Below are positions 52,846-62,317 of a stretch of 64,000 bases of DNA, piece by piece; positions within the stretch are counted from its first letter, which is position 1; the number at the start of each line of letters is the position of its first letter. The DNA comes from VXNF01 sp964291305 (lineage in GTDB: Bacteria > Actinomycetota > Acidimicrobiia > Acidimicrobiales > CATQHL01). The stretch is taken from assembly GCA_964291305.2 (NCBI GenBank), contig OZ219783.1, positions 372,001 to 436,000 of the forward strand, written 5' to 3'. The position numbers and the translations under genes were made by a program. The notes beneath the pieces are model-generated. The model had not been told where the DNA came from. It did not search any database and saw nothing but the letters and a program-made list of their open reading frames with translations.

Positions 52846-52973
52846 GCAACCAATCATAACCAATTATCGGGCGTCGGGGCGCTTTTGGGTAGCAATCTGA
52901 TTGTTAAATGGTGAATCAGGTGCAGGCTCTGCTAACATTCGCATCTAGTGGTTGCAATTGGTTGCCGATTGGT
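52846..52973. promoter_or_regulatory. candidate FadR-type operator region
   Basis: GCAACCAAT at 52846-52854 is matched by its inverse ATTGGTTGC at 52957-52965. Further half-sites AACCAATT (52858-52865), GGTTGCAAT (52950-52958) and GATTGGT (52967-52973) lie in the same divergent region. The repeats lie inside the 5' part of the open frame of the next gene, which favours a start further downstream. Confidence 0.5.
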
Positions 52974-53108
52974 CATGTGCCCTCACCACCTGCGGGCCCA
53001 TGCTGGACGCCGGTGACCGCCTGGTGCCGGATTCTCGGCGACGCTGGCCCAGTCGCGGCAGCCCGCCGGAACGGGTATGTGCAGCCGGTGCGCGCCGGGG
53101 GCCACCCA

Positions 53109-53891
53109 GTGACCGACTTGCACCCGTTCATCAGGGGTGAGCTAGGCACCGCGGATGTGGAGTTCGGCGATCCGATAGGACTCGAGGAAGCCCAACTGCT
53201 GGCACCCATCGGCTCGTTCCCGCGCAACATTTTCTGTATCGGCAAGAACTACCGAGAGCACGCCCTCGAGTTCACCACCAGTGGCTTCGACTCCTCGACC
53301 AGCCTCGCCGAAGCCGCGGCCGACGTGATCCCCACTGCCCCGATTGTCTTCTCCAAGCCCTTTACCTCGGTCATCGGTCCGGGTGATCTCATCGAGCCGC
53401 ACTCCGAACTCACCTCCATGCTGGACTACGAGGCCGAGTTAGCGGTTGTCATCGGCAGAGGTGGGCGAAACATCGCCCTCCAGGAAGCCCTCGACCACGT
53501 CTTCGGCTACACCATCGTCAACGACGTCACCGCCAGAGACCGCCAACGGCAACACCGTCAGTGGCTGCTGGGCAAAGGTATGGATACGTTCTGTCCGATG
53601 GGCCCGACGGTGGTGACCGCCGAGGAGATCGACCTTGCCAGCACTGTCGTGGAGTGCCGCGTCAACGGTGAACTGCGCCAGCAGGCCTCGGTCTCTGACC
53701 TCATCTTCGACGTTCCCACGCTTATCAGAGAACTCTCGGCCGGCATGACCCTGTTAGCCGGCGACATCATCGCCACTGGCACGCCAGCCGGCGTGGGCAT
53801 CGGCTTTGATCCCCCTCGCTTCTTGAAGTCTGGTGACGAGGTGGCAGCAACCATCGAACCTATTGGAACACTCAAGAACAGGATTAGATGA
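53109..53891 (+). CDS. fumarylacetoacetate hydrolase family protein
   Basis: The product (260 residues from GTG 53109) has the FAH fold: NIFCIGKNYREHALEF, then DYEAELAVVIGRGGRNI with the metal-binding Glu residues, GYTIVNDVTARDRQ, and LLAGDIIATGTPAGVGIG. Family members cleave C-C bonds in acylpyruvates or isomerise ring-cleavage products. The frame is open from 52908, but that part has no homology, carries the operator-like repeats and no ribosome binding site. The 5' end is therefore my judgement. The next gene follows by 3 bp. Confidence 0.85.
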   Translation: MTDLHPFIRGELGTADVEFGDPIGLEEAQLLAPIGSFPRNIFCIGKNYREHALEFTTSGFDSSTSLAEAAADVIPTAPIVFSKPFTSVIGPGDLIEPHSELTSMLDYEAELAVVIGRGGRNIALQEALDHVFGYTIVNDVTARDRQRQHRQWLLGKGMDTFCPMGPTVVTAEEIDLASTVVECRVNGELRQQASVSDLIFDVPTLIRELSAGMTLLAGDIIATGTPAGVGIGFDPPRFLKSGDEVAATIEPIGTLKNRIR

Positions 53892-53894
53892 AAT

Positions 53895-54683
53895 ATGGCT
53901 GCAGGCTTTCGCTCTCTCAGAAACAAGCATGTCTGGGTTGAAGACACCGGCGAGGGGCCGCCGCCGGTCGTATGCATCCACGGCCTAGGCGGCACGTGCA
54001 ATATCTACGGGCCGCAGATCGCTGCCCTAGCCGCCGAACACCGCTTCGTGGCCTTCGACCTGGACGGTCACGGCATGAGCCCCATGGTGGGACCAATCTC
54101 GATTGAGGAATGGGCCGAGGATGTCGTAGCGCTGATGGATGAGCTTGAGTTGGCCGAGGTCGTCCTGCTTTCGCACTCTATGGGGACGCTGGTAGCCCAG
54201 CAGGTGATGGCTACCGCCGGAGATCGTGTTAGCGCCAGCGCCTTCCTGGGCCCGGTGCGGAATCTGGCTGACGCTGCCCGCGGTGCCCAGGCGGATCGGG
54301 CGGCGTTGGTGCGGGCACAGGGCATGGCCGCGGTCGCTGGCGCCATCTCGCAGGGCGCGGTGTCGGCGGTAACCCGATCTGAGCGTCCCGTGGTCTCGGC
54401 GATGATCAAAGAACTCCTGCAGCGCCAGTCCGCCGAAGGGTACGCGGCTGCCTGCGAGGCGCTGGGCGGTTCGAGACCGCCAGACATTTCTCGGGTCACC
54501 TGCCCGGTGCTGGCTATCACCGGCACTGAGGACATGGTCTGCCCCCCGGACGCGGTACACGCCTTTGCCGGGGAGTTTGCCAACGCCACCGCGGTGGTTA
54601 TCGACGACATCGGACACTGGACAACCCTGGAAGCCCCGACCGAAGTGAACCAACTCCTAGAGGACTTTCTGCGGTCGGACTGA
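53895..54683 (+). CDS. alpha/beta hydrolase
   Basis: The product (262 residues) has the alpha/beta-hydrolase fold: HGLGGT oxyanion loop, nucleophile elbow LSHSMGT, aspartate in TGTEDMVCPP, and histidine in DIGHWTTLE. It resembles 3-oxoadipate enol-lactonase and carboxylesterase-type enzymes, fitting a ring-cleavage or ester route together with the FAH-family enzyme. It is co-transcribed with the gene at 53109 and followed after 72 bp by an amidohydrolase. Confidence 0.88.
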   Translation: MAAGFRSLRNKHVWVEDTGEGPPPVVCIHGLGGTCNIYGPQIAALAAEHRFVAFDLDGHGMSPMVGPISIEEWAEDVVALMDELELAEVVLLSHSMGTLVAQQVMATAGDRVSASAFLGPVRNLADAARGAQADRAALVRAQGMAAVAGAISQGAVSAVTRSERPVVSAMIKELLQRQSAEGYAAACEALGGSRPPDISRVTCPVLAITGTEDMVCPPDAVHAFAGEFANATAVVIDDIGHWTTLEAPTEVNQLLEDFLRSD

Positions 54684-54755
54684 CTCCTACCGCCACAGCG
54701 CTGGCTGCCACATAGTCGAAAGCCCGCCAAAAACCAAAGACAAGGGAGGGGAACC

Positions 54756-55988
54756 ATGGGCGACACCCTGTTTACCAACGTCAACATCCTGGACGGCAAC
54801 GCTGAGGGGCCAGTCCTGGGTGAGGTGAGTGTGGCCGACGGCCGCATCAGCGAGATAGCCACCGACGGGGCGACGCTGCCTCGTGCCGGTCACCGCGTGG
54901 TCGAGGGTGCTGGCATGACACTTATGTCTGGTCTCTGCGACGCGCACACGCACTTCACCTGGAACAGCGGCGGCAGCCTCGACGCTCTAGCCAGCATGCC
55001 GGTGGAGGATCACACCATCGTGGCAGTGGAGTCGGCGCGCATCTTGCTGGACTCTGGGTACACCATGTGTGTCGGCGCCGCTTCGGCTAAGGAGCGCATC
55101 GACATCGCCTGTCGGGACGCTATTAACGCCGGCATGATCCCTGGGCCCCGCTACCTGGCCAGCGGTCAGGAACTGGCCACCCCGGCAGGAGTGCTCGTCT
55201 ACGGCATCACCCGCACCATCTCCGGTGCCGAGGAGATGACACGCGCCGTCCGGGAGATGTGTGGCATGGGCGTAGAGATCATCAAGCTGATCCTTTCCGG
55301 TGAGTCCATAACCGAGCGTGTCTGGGCTAAGGACACCTATATGACCGACGAAGAGGTGCGAGCCGCCGTCGTAGAGGCACATCGGGTAGGCCGGCGGGTG
55401 GCGGCTCATGCGCGCAGCACCGAGTCCATTAAGCAGTGCCTGCGCCAGGGCGTGGACATCATCTACCACGCCAGCTATATCGACGACGAGGCGGCTGACA
55501 TGTTTCAAGAGCGCCGCCACGACGTGTTCGTGGGGCCGGGGCTGCACTGGCTCTGGGCCACCCTTTACGAGGCGGCCGACTTTGGCTATCCCCAGGAGGC
55601 AGCCGAAGCCGTCGGTTATAAAGACGAACTCGAGAACGCCATAGTCGGGCTGAAGGAACTCCACAAGCGGGGTGTGCGCGTTCTCCCCGGTGGCGATTAC
55701 GGCTTTGCCTGGACCCCACATGGCACCAACGCCCGTGACCTGCAGCATTTCGTGGATCTGCTGGATTTCACGCCTATGGAGACGATCCGGGCGGCAACGG
55801 TGCTTGGAGGCGAGATCTTCGAGCGCCCCGAGGAGTTGGGCCGAGTGGCGCCGGGCTACCTGGCGGACCTTTTGCTGGTAAACGGGGATCCTTCCCGCGA
55901 TATCACCGTGCTACAGAACCACGACAACCTGGTCGGGATCATGAAGGACGGGAAGTGGCACAAGGATCCCGTCATGTCCGGGGTGTAG
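54756..55988 (+). CDS. amidohydrolase (prolidase/organophosphate-hydrolase-like)
   Basis: The product (410 residues) is a binuclear amidohydrolase. GLCDAHTHFTW gives the HxH pair, VEIIKLILSG the lysine likely to be carboxylated, RRVAAHARS and IIYHASYID the next histidines, and VLPGGDYGFAWTPHGT the catalytic aspartate. The group includes Xaa-Arg dipeptidases and carbamate or phosphotriester hydrolases. AAGGGAGGGG precedes the ATG. Together with the following Liv transporter it suggests uptake and hydrolysis of an amide or peptide-like compound. Confidence 0.87.
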   Translation: MGDTLFTNVNILDGNAEGPVLGEVSVADGRISEIATDGATLPRAGHRVVEGAGMTLMSGLCDAHTHFTWNSGGSLDALASMPVEDHTIVAVESARILLDSGYTMCVGAASAKERIDIACRDAINAGMIPGPRYLASGQELATPAGVLVYGITRTISGAEEMTRAVREMCGMGVEIIKLILSGESITERVWAKDTYMTDEEVRAAVVEAHRVGRRVAAHARSTESIKQCLRQGVDIIYHASYIDDEAADMFQERRHDVFVGPGLHWLWATLYEAADFGYPQEAAEAVGYKDELENAIVGLKELHKRGVRVLPGGDYGFAWTPHGTNARDLQHFVDLLDFTPMETIRAATVLGGEIFERPEELGRVAPGYLADLLLVNGDPSRDITVLQNHDNLVGIMKDGKWHKDPVMSGV

Positions 55989-56050
55989 CTAGCCGGACAG
56001 CAAGGGCTAACACTGTGACTGCAGCCGCCGCGGACTGTTGAGGATCCGGC

Positions 56051-56920
56051 TTGGACTTCGTTGCTAAAGCCGTGATCATCGGCCTCACCGAACAGGCGCC
56101 CCTAATGCTGGCGGCCATCGGCATGGCTTTGATCTACAACCTCAGCAAGGTCATCAACGTGGCCTTTGCCGAGACCATCACGTTGGGTGCCTACTTCGGG
56201 ATGTGGGTCAACACCTCCTTCTCGGCCAGCTTCTACCTCAGCCTGGTGGTAGCCGGCATCCTTTCTGGTCTGCTGAGTTGCGCCACCTACTACCTGGTCT
56301 TCCGCACAGCCGAGCGCCGGGGCGTAGGTCCCGTGGAAGTCATCATTGTCTCCCTCGGGCTCTCGGTGTTGTTGCGTTACGCCTTGCAGTTTGTGTTTGG
56401 CTACGAGGCGCGCTTCTACGACACACCACCGCCCCGCTTTATGAAGCTGTTCGGGGTGGGCTTTACCTCTTTCCAGCTCACGGCGTTCATCCTGGTTCTC
56501 GCTCTGGCTTTGGTCATCTACTTCTTCGTGCAGCGGACCGCCTGGGGCCGCCAAGTGCGGGCACTGGCCAGCGACGCCGACTTGGCCAAGGTGAGCGGCA
56601 TAAACCCGCTGCTGACCACGCTGCTGATGTGGTTTATCGCCGGTGCCGCTGGCGGTCTGGCGGGCGCGTTCTGGGGTGTTGGCTCCTCGGCCAAGCCGGG
56701 ACTGGGTTGGGATCGCTTCCTGCTGACCTTGCTGGTGGTGTTAGTGGGTGGCTCTCGGGGTTTGCGGGGTGTGATTCTGGCCGGCATGGGAACCGGCATT
56801 CTGCTGTCGGCCCTGAAGCTAGAGATCGCCCCGCTGCGGGCCGAGATGGTGCTGCTGGTGGCGTTCATCATGGTGCTCAAACTGCGGGGCAACCGCTTCC
56901 GCGAACTGGCCAAGGTCTGA
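56051..56920 (+). CDS. branched-chain-type ABC transporter permease, LivH-like
   Basis: The product (289 residues) has about eight membrane segments and the LivH pattern: LAAIGMALIYNLSKVINVAF near the start, and VRALASDADLAKVSGINPLL with the ATPase-docking loop. It starts at TTG 56051 after TGAGGA; no ATG in frame gives full length. It is the first gene of a five-gene transporter operon (permease, permease, ATPase, ATPase, binding protein). Confidence 0.9.
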   Translation: MDFVAKAVIIGLTEQAPLMLAAIGMALIYNLSKVINVAFAETITLGAYFGMWVNTSFSASFYLSLVVAGILSGLLSCATYYLVFRTAERRGVGPVEVIIVSLGLSVLLRYALQFVFGYEARFYDTPPPRFMKLFGVGFTSFQLTAFILVLALALVIYFFVQRTAWGRQVRALASDADLAKVSGINPLLTTLLMWFIAGAAGGLAGAFWGVGSSAKPGLGWDRFLLTLLVVLVGGSRGLRGVILAGMGTGILLSALKLEIAPLRAEMVLLVAFIMVLKLRGNRFRELAKV

Positions 56921-56923
56921 GCT

Positions 56924-57865
56924 GTGAGCGCAGTCTGGGACTACCTTTTCGGGTCGCCGGCGTTCCTAATCTTCGGGACCTACACGGTTTTTATGATCGT
57001 CGGCCTGGGAGTACTGCTGCACCTGCAACTGGGCGTTACGGGCATCGGCAACTTTGGTGTAGCCGGCTTCTGGGGCGTAGGGCTCTACACCTTCGGCATC
57101 TTGCAGGTGCGCTACGACGTTGGATTCTGGCTAGCGCTACTGGCGGCGACCGCGGCTGGTGGTTTGCTCGGCCTCGTCACGGGCTGGGTCGTGGCCGATC
57201 TCGACGCCGACGGTGTTCTGGCCGCCACCTTGGCGGTGGCGACCATCGTGTTCCTGGCCATCGAGAGCGAGACCGACATCACCGGCGGTCGGGTGGGCCT
57301 AGGCACGCTGGACTTCCCCTTCGATGTGGGCAAACGGACCGATCTAGCTTGGCTGGGCATCCTCGCCGGCGTTGTGGGGCTGCTTATCTGGTATGCCCGG
57401 CGAGTTCATCGATCTCCCTACGGCCGCCTGCTGATTGCCGCCGCCACTAACGAGCCGCTAGCTCGCAGTCTTCGCAAGCCGGTCAAGCGCACGAAGGTCG
57501 TGCTAATGGCGATTACCTCGGCGGGCATGGGTGCCCTAGGCGGCCTCTACGGCCCGATTGTGCATTTCCTGTTCCCCACACAACTAACCGTGGGCATCAC
57601 CGTCTCGGTGATCACCGCGCTGGTGTTGGGGGGCCAACAGCGGCCGTGGGGAGCTTTCGTGGGGGCCTTGTTGACCGTGGGGTTGTTCGACATCGTCATA
57701 AAGCTGTACGTGCCGTTGCCCAAGGAGGTGTTGGAGCAGGCCTTCCCGGTCACCAAGCAGATCATCTTCGGGGCGCTGCTGATCTTCGTACTGCTGTTCC
57801 GCCCGCTGGGGTTCCTGGGCCGTATGCGCCGTGAGCGTCACGTGAAGGGACTGTCCCGTGTCTGA
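56924..57865 (+). CDS. branched-chain-type ABC transporter permease, LivM-like
   Basis: The product (313 residues) is the second permease of the pair, with LQLGVTGIGNFGVAGFWGVG at the start, RSPYGRLLIAAATNEPLARSL as docking loop and ALVLGGQQRPWGAFVGA in the third part. It starts with GTG 3 bp after the LivH-like gene. Its stop overlaps the next gene by 8 bp. Confidence 0.9.
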   Translation: MSAVWDYLFGSPAFLIFGTYTVFMIVGLGVLLHLQLGVTGIGNFGVAGFWGVGLYTFGILQVRYDVGFWLALLAATAAGGLLGLVTGWVVADLDADGVLAATLAVATIVFLAIESETDITGGRVGLGTLDFPFDVGKRTDLAWLGILAGVVGLLIWYARRVHRSPYGRLLIAAATNEPLARSLRKPVKRTKVVLMAITSAGMGALGGLYGPIVHFLFPTQLTVGITVSVITALVLGGQQRPWGAFVGALLTVGLFDIVIKLYVPLPKEVLEQAFPVTKQIIFGALLIFVLLFRPLGFLGRMRRERHVKGLSRV

Positions 57866-58646
57866 GGGCAACGGCGCCGCACCCGCTGCTCGCGCCACGA
57901 TCTGTATCAGCGGGCTCAGCAAGAGCTTCGGTGAGCAGACCGTCGTGAACATCGACGAACTGGTGCTGGGCTCTAAGCCGGTGGAAGGTCTTATCGGGCC
58001 GAACGGGGCGGGTAAGACCACTTTGATGCGACTCATAATGCGCTCTACCCGGGCCGACACGGGCAGCGTCACCCTCACTGATGACACCTCTGAGGTGGTG
58101 ATTTCGAAGCTGGCGCCGCACCGGATCGCCTCGCTCGGCGTGGTGAAGACCAATCAGGTCACCCAGGACTTTGCTGGCTTGACCATCTGGGACTCTTTGC
58201 TGCTGGCGGTGGCGCAGCGTCGCGACGAGCGACCGCATCGGATCTACCGGGAGCGCCACCTGCTGGAACGCCACGGTGAGGAGATTCAGAGCTATTTGGA
58301 CTTCTTTGAGTTCTCCGATCCGGGTGGCTTTGCTCACTCCGCCGGTGAGAAGAAGCTGTTGGACTTGATCCGTTGCCTGCTGCTTCGGCCCAAAATCTTG
58401 TTGCTGGACGAGCCCACAGCCGGCCTACCCGAAGATGTCACTGCCCAGGTCATCGAGGTGCTCCGCGGCAAGGTGGCCGAGGGCATGTCGGTAATCATCG
58501 TGGAGCACGATCTGGATGTCATCTGGGGTTTCAGTGACATCGTGCACTTCATGGCTGAAGGGAACGTGATTCTGGAGGGTGATCCCAGCTACATCCGAGC
58601 GCACAACACCGTGGTAGAGAAATACCTGGGCAGTGGCCATGTTTGA
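57858..58646 (+). CDS. branched-chain-type ABC transporter ATP-binding protein, LivG-like
   Basis: The product (262 residues) has Walker A GPNGAGKTT, a clear Walker B ILLLDEPTAGL and H-loop VEHDLDV. The signature motif is unusual: HSAGEKKLLDL stands where LSxGQQRRLEI is expected, so the serine-glycine core is partly changed. It is otherwise normal in length and follows the LivM-like gene with an 8-bp overlap (GTG start). It should pair with the LivF-like ATPase. Confidence 0.9.
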   Translation: MSEGNGAAPAARATICISGLSKSFGEQTVVNIDELVLGSKPVEGLIGPNGAGKTTLMRLIMRSTRADTGSVTLTDDTSEVVISKLAPHRIASLGVVKTNQVTQDFAGLTIWDSLLLAVAQRRDERPHRIYRERHLLERHGEEIQSYLDFFEFSDPGGFAHSAGEKKLLDLIRCLLLRPKILLLDEPTAGLPEDVTAQVIEVLRGKVAEGMSVIIVEHDLDVIWGFSDIVHFMAEGNVILEGDPSYIRAHNTVVEKYLGSGHV

Positions 58647-59331
58647 AGCTCAGGGAATCTGCGTGGGCTACGACGGAATCGATGTCGTAAAGGGCTTGGA
58701 TTTCACTGTCGGCGAGGAAGTGTTTGCCATTCTGGGGGCGAACGGAGCTGGCAAGACCACTCTGTTGTCGGCAATCGCGGGTCTGCTGCCGCTCACGGCG
58801 GGCCAGATCAAGTTCAACGGGGAGACGATTTCGGGTATTCCGCCCTGGCGTATTGCTGCTCTGGGGATCGGCTTAGTCCCTCAGGAGCGAGGTGTATTCG
58901 GCGACCTCACTGTGCTGGACAACTTGCGCGTTGGCGGCTTGGTAGCCAAACACGGGCGCAGCCAGCGGCTTAGTGAAGTAATGGAGTTGTTCCCTGCGCT
59001 GGAAGGTCTGCGTAACCAGAAGGCGGGAACGCTCAGCGGGGGCGAGACCAAGATGGTTGCAGCCGGCAGGGCGTTGATGCAGGACGCCAAGCTCTTGCTG
59101 CTAGACGAGCCCACCGCGGGACTTTCACCCCTGTACGTCGAGAACTTCTTCGACAGGATTTGCCAGATCCACGAAACTAAGCAGGTAGCGATCATCATCA
59201 CCGAACAGAACGCCACGAAGGCGTTGGAAGTTGCCGACCGTGCGATGGTCCTGAGCCTCGGCCAGGCCCTGACCATCGTTGATGCCAAGGACCTCACAAC
59301 AGACCAGCTGAGGAAAGGATACAAAATATGA
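58639..59331 (+). CDS. branched-chain-type ABC transporter ATP-binding protein, LivF-like
   Basis: The product (230 residues) has Walker A GANGAGKTT, Q-loop VPQERGVF, signature LSGGETKMV, Walker B LLLLDEPTAGLSP and H-loop ITEQNATKALEVAD, typical of LivF. I take the ATG at 58639, 8 bp into the previous gene; a GTG at 58633 is an alternative. Its end overlaps the binding-protein gene by 4 bp (ATGA). Confidence 0.9.
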   Translation: MFEAQGICVGYDGIDVVKGLDFTVGEEVFAILGANGAGKTTLLSAIAGLLPLTAGQIKFNGETISGIPPWRIAALGIGLVPQERGVFGDLTVLDNLRVGGLVAKHGRSQRLSEVMELFPALEGLRNQKAGTLSGGETKMVAAGRALMQDAKLLLLDEPTAGLSPLYVENFFDRICQIHETKQVAIIITEQNATKALEVADRAMVLSLGQALTIVDAKDLTTDQLRKGYKI

Positions 59332-60818
59332 AAACCACACAATGCCCGACGACGGGTGCCAGGCGTTCGCGCAGCTGGGTGTGGCGAGCGGGCGCATTTC
59401 TGCTGGCGGTCAGCCTTGTGGCGGCTGCCTGCAGCGACGATGACGACGGTGCTGCGGCTCCGCCTCCCGCTCCCGCGCCAGCTGCTGAGCCAGCGCCAGC
59501 TCCTGAACCGGCACCTGCTGCTGAGCCAGCGCCAGCTCCTGAACCGGCACCGGCTCCGGAACCGGCGCCAGCTCCCGAACCTGCGCCGGCTCCTGAACCA
59601 GAACCGGAGGAAATGGAGCCCATTCTCCTAGGCGACCTGGCTTATTTCACCGGCGATTTCGCCTCGGTCGGTGCCTACTTGGCAGCCCAGGTGGACTTCC
59701 CCATCGACGAGGTCATCAACTTGGATCCGCCCCTGGGGCGGCCGATCGAGGTGATCCACGAAGACATCGGCACGGTCGGCGAAGCCCAGGCGGTGCGCAA
59801 GCTGCTAGAGCAAGATGGGGTAGACATCGTTTTGAGTTCTGCTCACGAGTACTTCACCTACCGGGACTTCATGCTGGACTGGCAGCAGGACAACGACGGG
59901 CCGCTCATGCCGACGGTGCACGGCGGCGTGATCCCCGTAAACGTGGGCGGTCGAGCGGGCGAGCCGATCTTCCGTGCCCAGGGCAGCGATGAAGGCCAAG
60001 GCGTGACCGACGCCTTATACGTGGAGTCGCTAGGAGCAGAGTCGGTGGTCATCCTGACCACGCCGACTGCTGGCTATCAGCTCACCGCTGACGCCACCGA
60101 GAAGGCCCTGGATCTGCTGGGTATCGAGCTGCTCGACCGGATCGATGCGCCTGGCGAGCAGGCCTCATACCGCACCGAGGTGCAGCGGGCGGTGGACGCC
60201 GATCCTGGCGCCGTGATCATCATGGCGCAGGCCACCGAGAGTGCCATCATGGTGAAGCAGTTCGCTGAGGCTGGTTGGTCGGGCATCCTGGTCGGCGAGG
60301 CCGGCTGGGTAGAACCTGAGTTCACCGAGACGGCCACCTTGGAGGCCATAGCCTCGCATCAGGTTGTGGCTTTCCCGAGCTTCGACTTCCAGCAGAACGC
60401 GGCCTGGGATTTCTACCAGCCGCTGTGGGACAACGACCCCGACTACACCCAGCACACCTCCGCTGACGACTCCTACTCGTACACCACCTACGACTTGCTG
60501 ATCGTCACGGCGCTGGCCATCGAGGCAGCCGGTTCCACGAACGGTTCGGACTGGGCGCCGGCCATGTTCGAAGTCACTTCGGCGCCTGGTACGCAGTGCT
60601 TTACCTACGCCGAGTGCCTGGCGCTAATACGTGCGGGCGAGGACATCGACTACGAGGGCGTAACCGGTCCCGCCACGTTCAGCCCCGGCGGCATCAACGC
60701 GGTGATCCCTGTGCTCCGCGTCTTTGGCGCTGACGGCGAAGTAGCCGAGACAATCCGGGTTGACTCCGAGCGTCATCTCGAGATTCTGGATCAGGTGGCC
60801 CATCAGTTCGAGGGCTAA
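59328..60818 (+). CDS. ABC transporter substrate-binding lipoprotein, LivK-like
   Basis: The product (496 residues) has a signal peptide with lipobox (SLVAAACS, Cys about residue 36), an Ala-Pro-Glu-rich linker of about 50 residues, and a type-I periplasmic-binding fold (ILLGDLAYFTGDFASVGAYL, IEVIHEDIGTVGEAQAVRKL, ESVVILTTPTAGYQL, YTTYDLLIVTALAIEAAG). It delivers the substrate to the permeases encoded upstream. It is the last gene of the operon, the reverse of the common order with the binding protein first. AGGAAAGG precedes the ATG. Confidence 0.9.
   Translation: MKTTQCPTTGARRSRSWVWRAGAFLLAVSLVAAACSDDDDGAAAPPPAPAPAAEPAPAPEPAPAAEPAPAPEPAPAPEPAPAPEPAPAPEPEPEEMEPILLGDLAYFTGDFASVGAYLAAQVDFPIDEVINLDPPLGRPIEVIHEDIGTVGEAQAVRKLLEQDGVDIVLSSAHEYFTYRDFMLDWQQDNDGPLMPTVHGGVIPVNVGGRAGEPIFRAQGSDEGQGVTDALYVESLGAESVVILTTPTAGYQLTADATEKALDLLGIELLDRIDAPGEQASYRTEVQRAVDADPGAVIIMAQATESAIMVKQFAEAGWSGILVGEAGWVEPEFTETATLEAIASHQVVAFPSFDFQQNAAWDFYQPLWDNDPDYTQHTSADDSYSYTTYDLLIVTALAIEAAGSTNGSDWAPAMFEVTSAPGTQCFTYAECLALIRAGEDIDYEGVTGPATFSPGGINAVIPVLRVFGADGEVAETIRVDSERHLEILDQVAHQFEG
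59481..59552. repeat. two perfect 36-bp tandem repeats in the lipoprotein linker
   Basis: The unit starting GCTGCTGAGCCAGCGCCAGC occurs at 59481 and 59517 and encodes a 12-residue Ala-Pro-Glu stretch. Degenerate copies follow to about 59610. Confidence 0.85.
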
Positions 60819-60823
60819 TCCCT

Positions 60824-62317
60824 CTACCTAACTTTGTGGGTGGGGCTGCCAGCCGGCCCCACCCACTGCTCATAACGGGATAGGACTCTGCCGGAGCGTT
60901 CCCCGGTTAGACCGGTTGGCCGCAGCGCAAGTTCGCCGTTGACCAGCACATGGCTGATGCCTGCTGGGTAAGCGCAAGCAGAGTAGCTGCCGCGCTCTCC
61001 GATTTTATTTGGATCAAAGATAACCAGGTCGGCAGCGGCACCGATTGTGATTTCGCCGCGCCCTTTCAGGCCGTACCGCCTGGCCGGAACGCTGGTCATC
61101 TTCTTGATCGCGTTGCTGCGCGATAAGAGCCCCCGCTCGCGGCAGTAGTAGCCTAAAACGCGGGGAAAAGACCCGTACAGCCTTGGGTGGGGCGTTCCGC
61201 TAGCCTGCGGAATACCGTCGCTTCCGACCATCGACAGCGGATGCATGAGTACTTCGAGCATGTCTTGCTCGTCAATCTCGAAAATGACACAGAGCGTTTT
61301 CTCGGCTTGTGGCGCAGTGATGATGCGCTGGGTGAGCTGGACGATGTCGATTCCCTCGGTGGCTGAGATGTCGGTTAGTTGTCGACCCTCGTAATCGGGG
61401 AAGTCTGGGCACAAGATGATCTGCACTAGCTCGGCTCGCTCGCTGTCAATAGCGGCGGGGTCGAAGTATGTCGCCATTGGGCCGGATCCTGCCATGTAGG
61501 GGTAAACGTCGAAGGCAACGTCGGTTCCGTTGTGTTTAGCGACTTCAATGCGATTCAACGCTTCACCAATTTCGCCCCAGTTGTCCGGCCCGATAATCTT
61601 CAGGTGCGAGATTTGGAGGCCGGTTCCTGTTTGGCGCGCTACTTCCACAACCTCGTCAATTGAGCTGAGTAGTCCAGAGGCTTCATTGCGTAGATGGGTA
61701 CTGTGGATTCCATCAAACTCGGCCACGGCCCCGACGATGTAGATCAGCTGTTCGGTGGTCGCGTACTTGCCAGGTTCGTAGATGAGCCCCGTCGATACGC
61801 CCAGAACTCCGGCTTCCATCGCTCGCTGCACTTCGTCGCGGACAATGCGGAGCTGCTGCTTACTGACCGCTTTCGCCGAGCGACCAAGGTGGTGATTATA
61901 GGCCGTGTTGTGGCCGACGAAGGTAGCCACGTTCGTACCGATCCCATGGCTCGACAGAGTCTGTTGATACTCCGATAACGAGCGCCAGTTGCCATCCACG
62001 CGCAAAAGATCACGGGATGGCGTTCCCGGCTTGTGAGGAAACGCGCTAAAACCACAGCTTCCGGTAATGACCGTTGTGACGCCTTGCCTTAACTTGGCTG
62101 CATTGTCAGGGTTGGCGTGCAACTCCATATCGTCGTGAGTGTGGGCGTCGATGAATCCAGGGGCTACGACACACTCAGCAGCGACGATCTCGTGACGTGC
62201 ACGACCGACTATGCCGATTTCTGCTATCAGTCCCCGTTCGATTCCGATGTCGGCCGTGAAAGGGTTCCCGCCAAGTCCGTCTTCGATAACGGCGTCCCGA
62301 ATAGCGTGGTCAAGCAC
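60824..62317 (-). CDS. N-acyl-D-amino-acid deacylase-like amidohydrolase
   Basis: The product (about 497 residues) resembles D-aminoacylase: AIRDAVIEDGLGGNPFTADI at the start, GFIDAHTHDDMEL (HxH), TGSCGFSAFP, STHLRNE, the SHLK motif and the hallmark SDGIPQASGTPHPRLYGSFP with catalytic Asp. Members deacylate N-acyl-D-amino acids. I start at GTG 62317, 8 bp into the upstream ATPase gene, because homology begins there; the frame is open to 62407. An 11-bp perfect stem at 60836-60866 lies in the last codons. It ends 6 bp from the convergent LivK-like gene. Confidence 0.87.
   Translation of the reverse strand: MLDHAIRDAVIEDGLGGNPFTADIGIERGLIAEIGIVGRARHEIVAAECVVAPGFIDAHTHDDMELHANPDNAAKLRQGVTTVITGSCGFSAFPHKPGTPSRDLLRVDGNWRSLSEYQQTLSSHGIGTNVATFVGHNTAYNHHLGRSAKAVSKQQLRIVRDEVQRAMEAGVLGVSTGLIYEPGKYATTEQLIYIVGAVAEFDGIHSTHLRNEASGLLSSIDEVVEVARQTGTGLQISHLKIIGPDNWGEIGEALNRIEVAKHNGTDVAFDVYPYMAGSGPMATYFDPAAIDSERAELVQIILCPDFPDYEGRQLTDISATEGIDIVQLTQRIITAPQAEKTLCVIFEIDEQDMLEVLMHPLSMVGSDGIPQASGTPHPRLYGSFPRVLGYYCRERGLLSRSNAIKKMTSVPARRYGLKGRGEITIGAAADLVIFDPNKIGERGSYSACAYPAGISHVLVNGELALRPTGLTGERSGRVLSRYEQWVGPAGSPTHKVR

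Noticed and set aside
60836..60866. 11-bp perfect hairpin between convergent genes as terminator
   Set aside because: No T tract follows on either strand, and the stem lies in the last codons of the deacylase. It may still slow transcription, but I do not call it a terminator.
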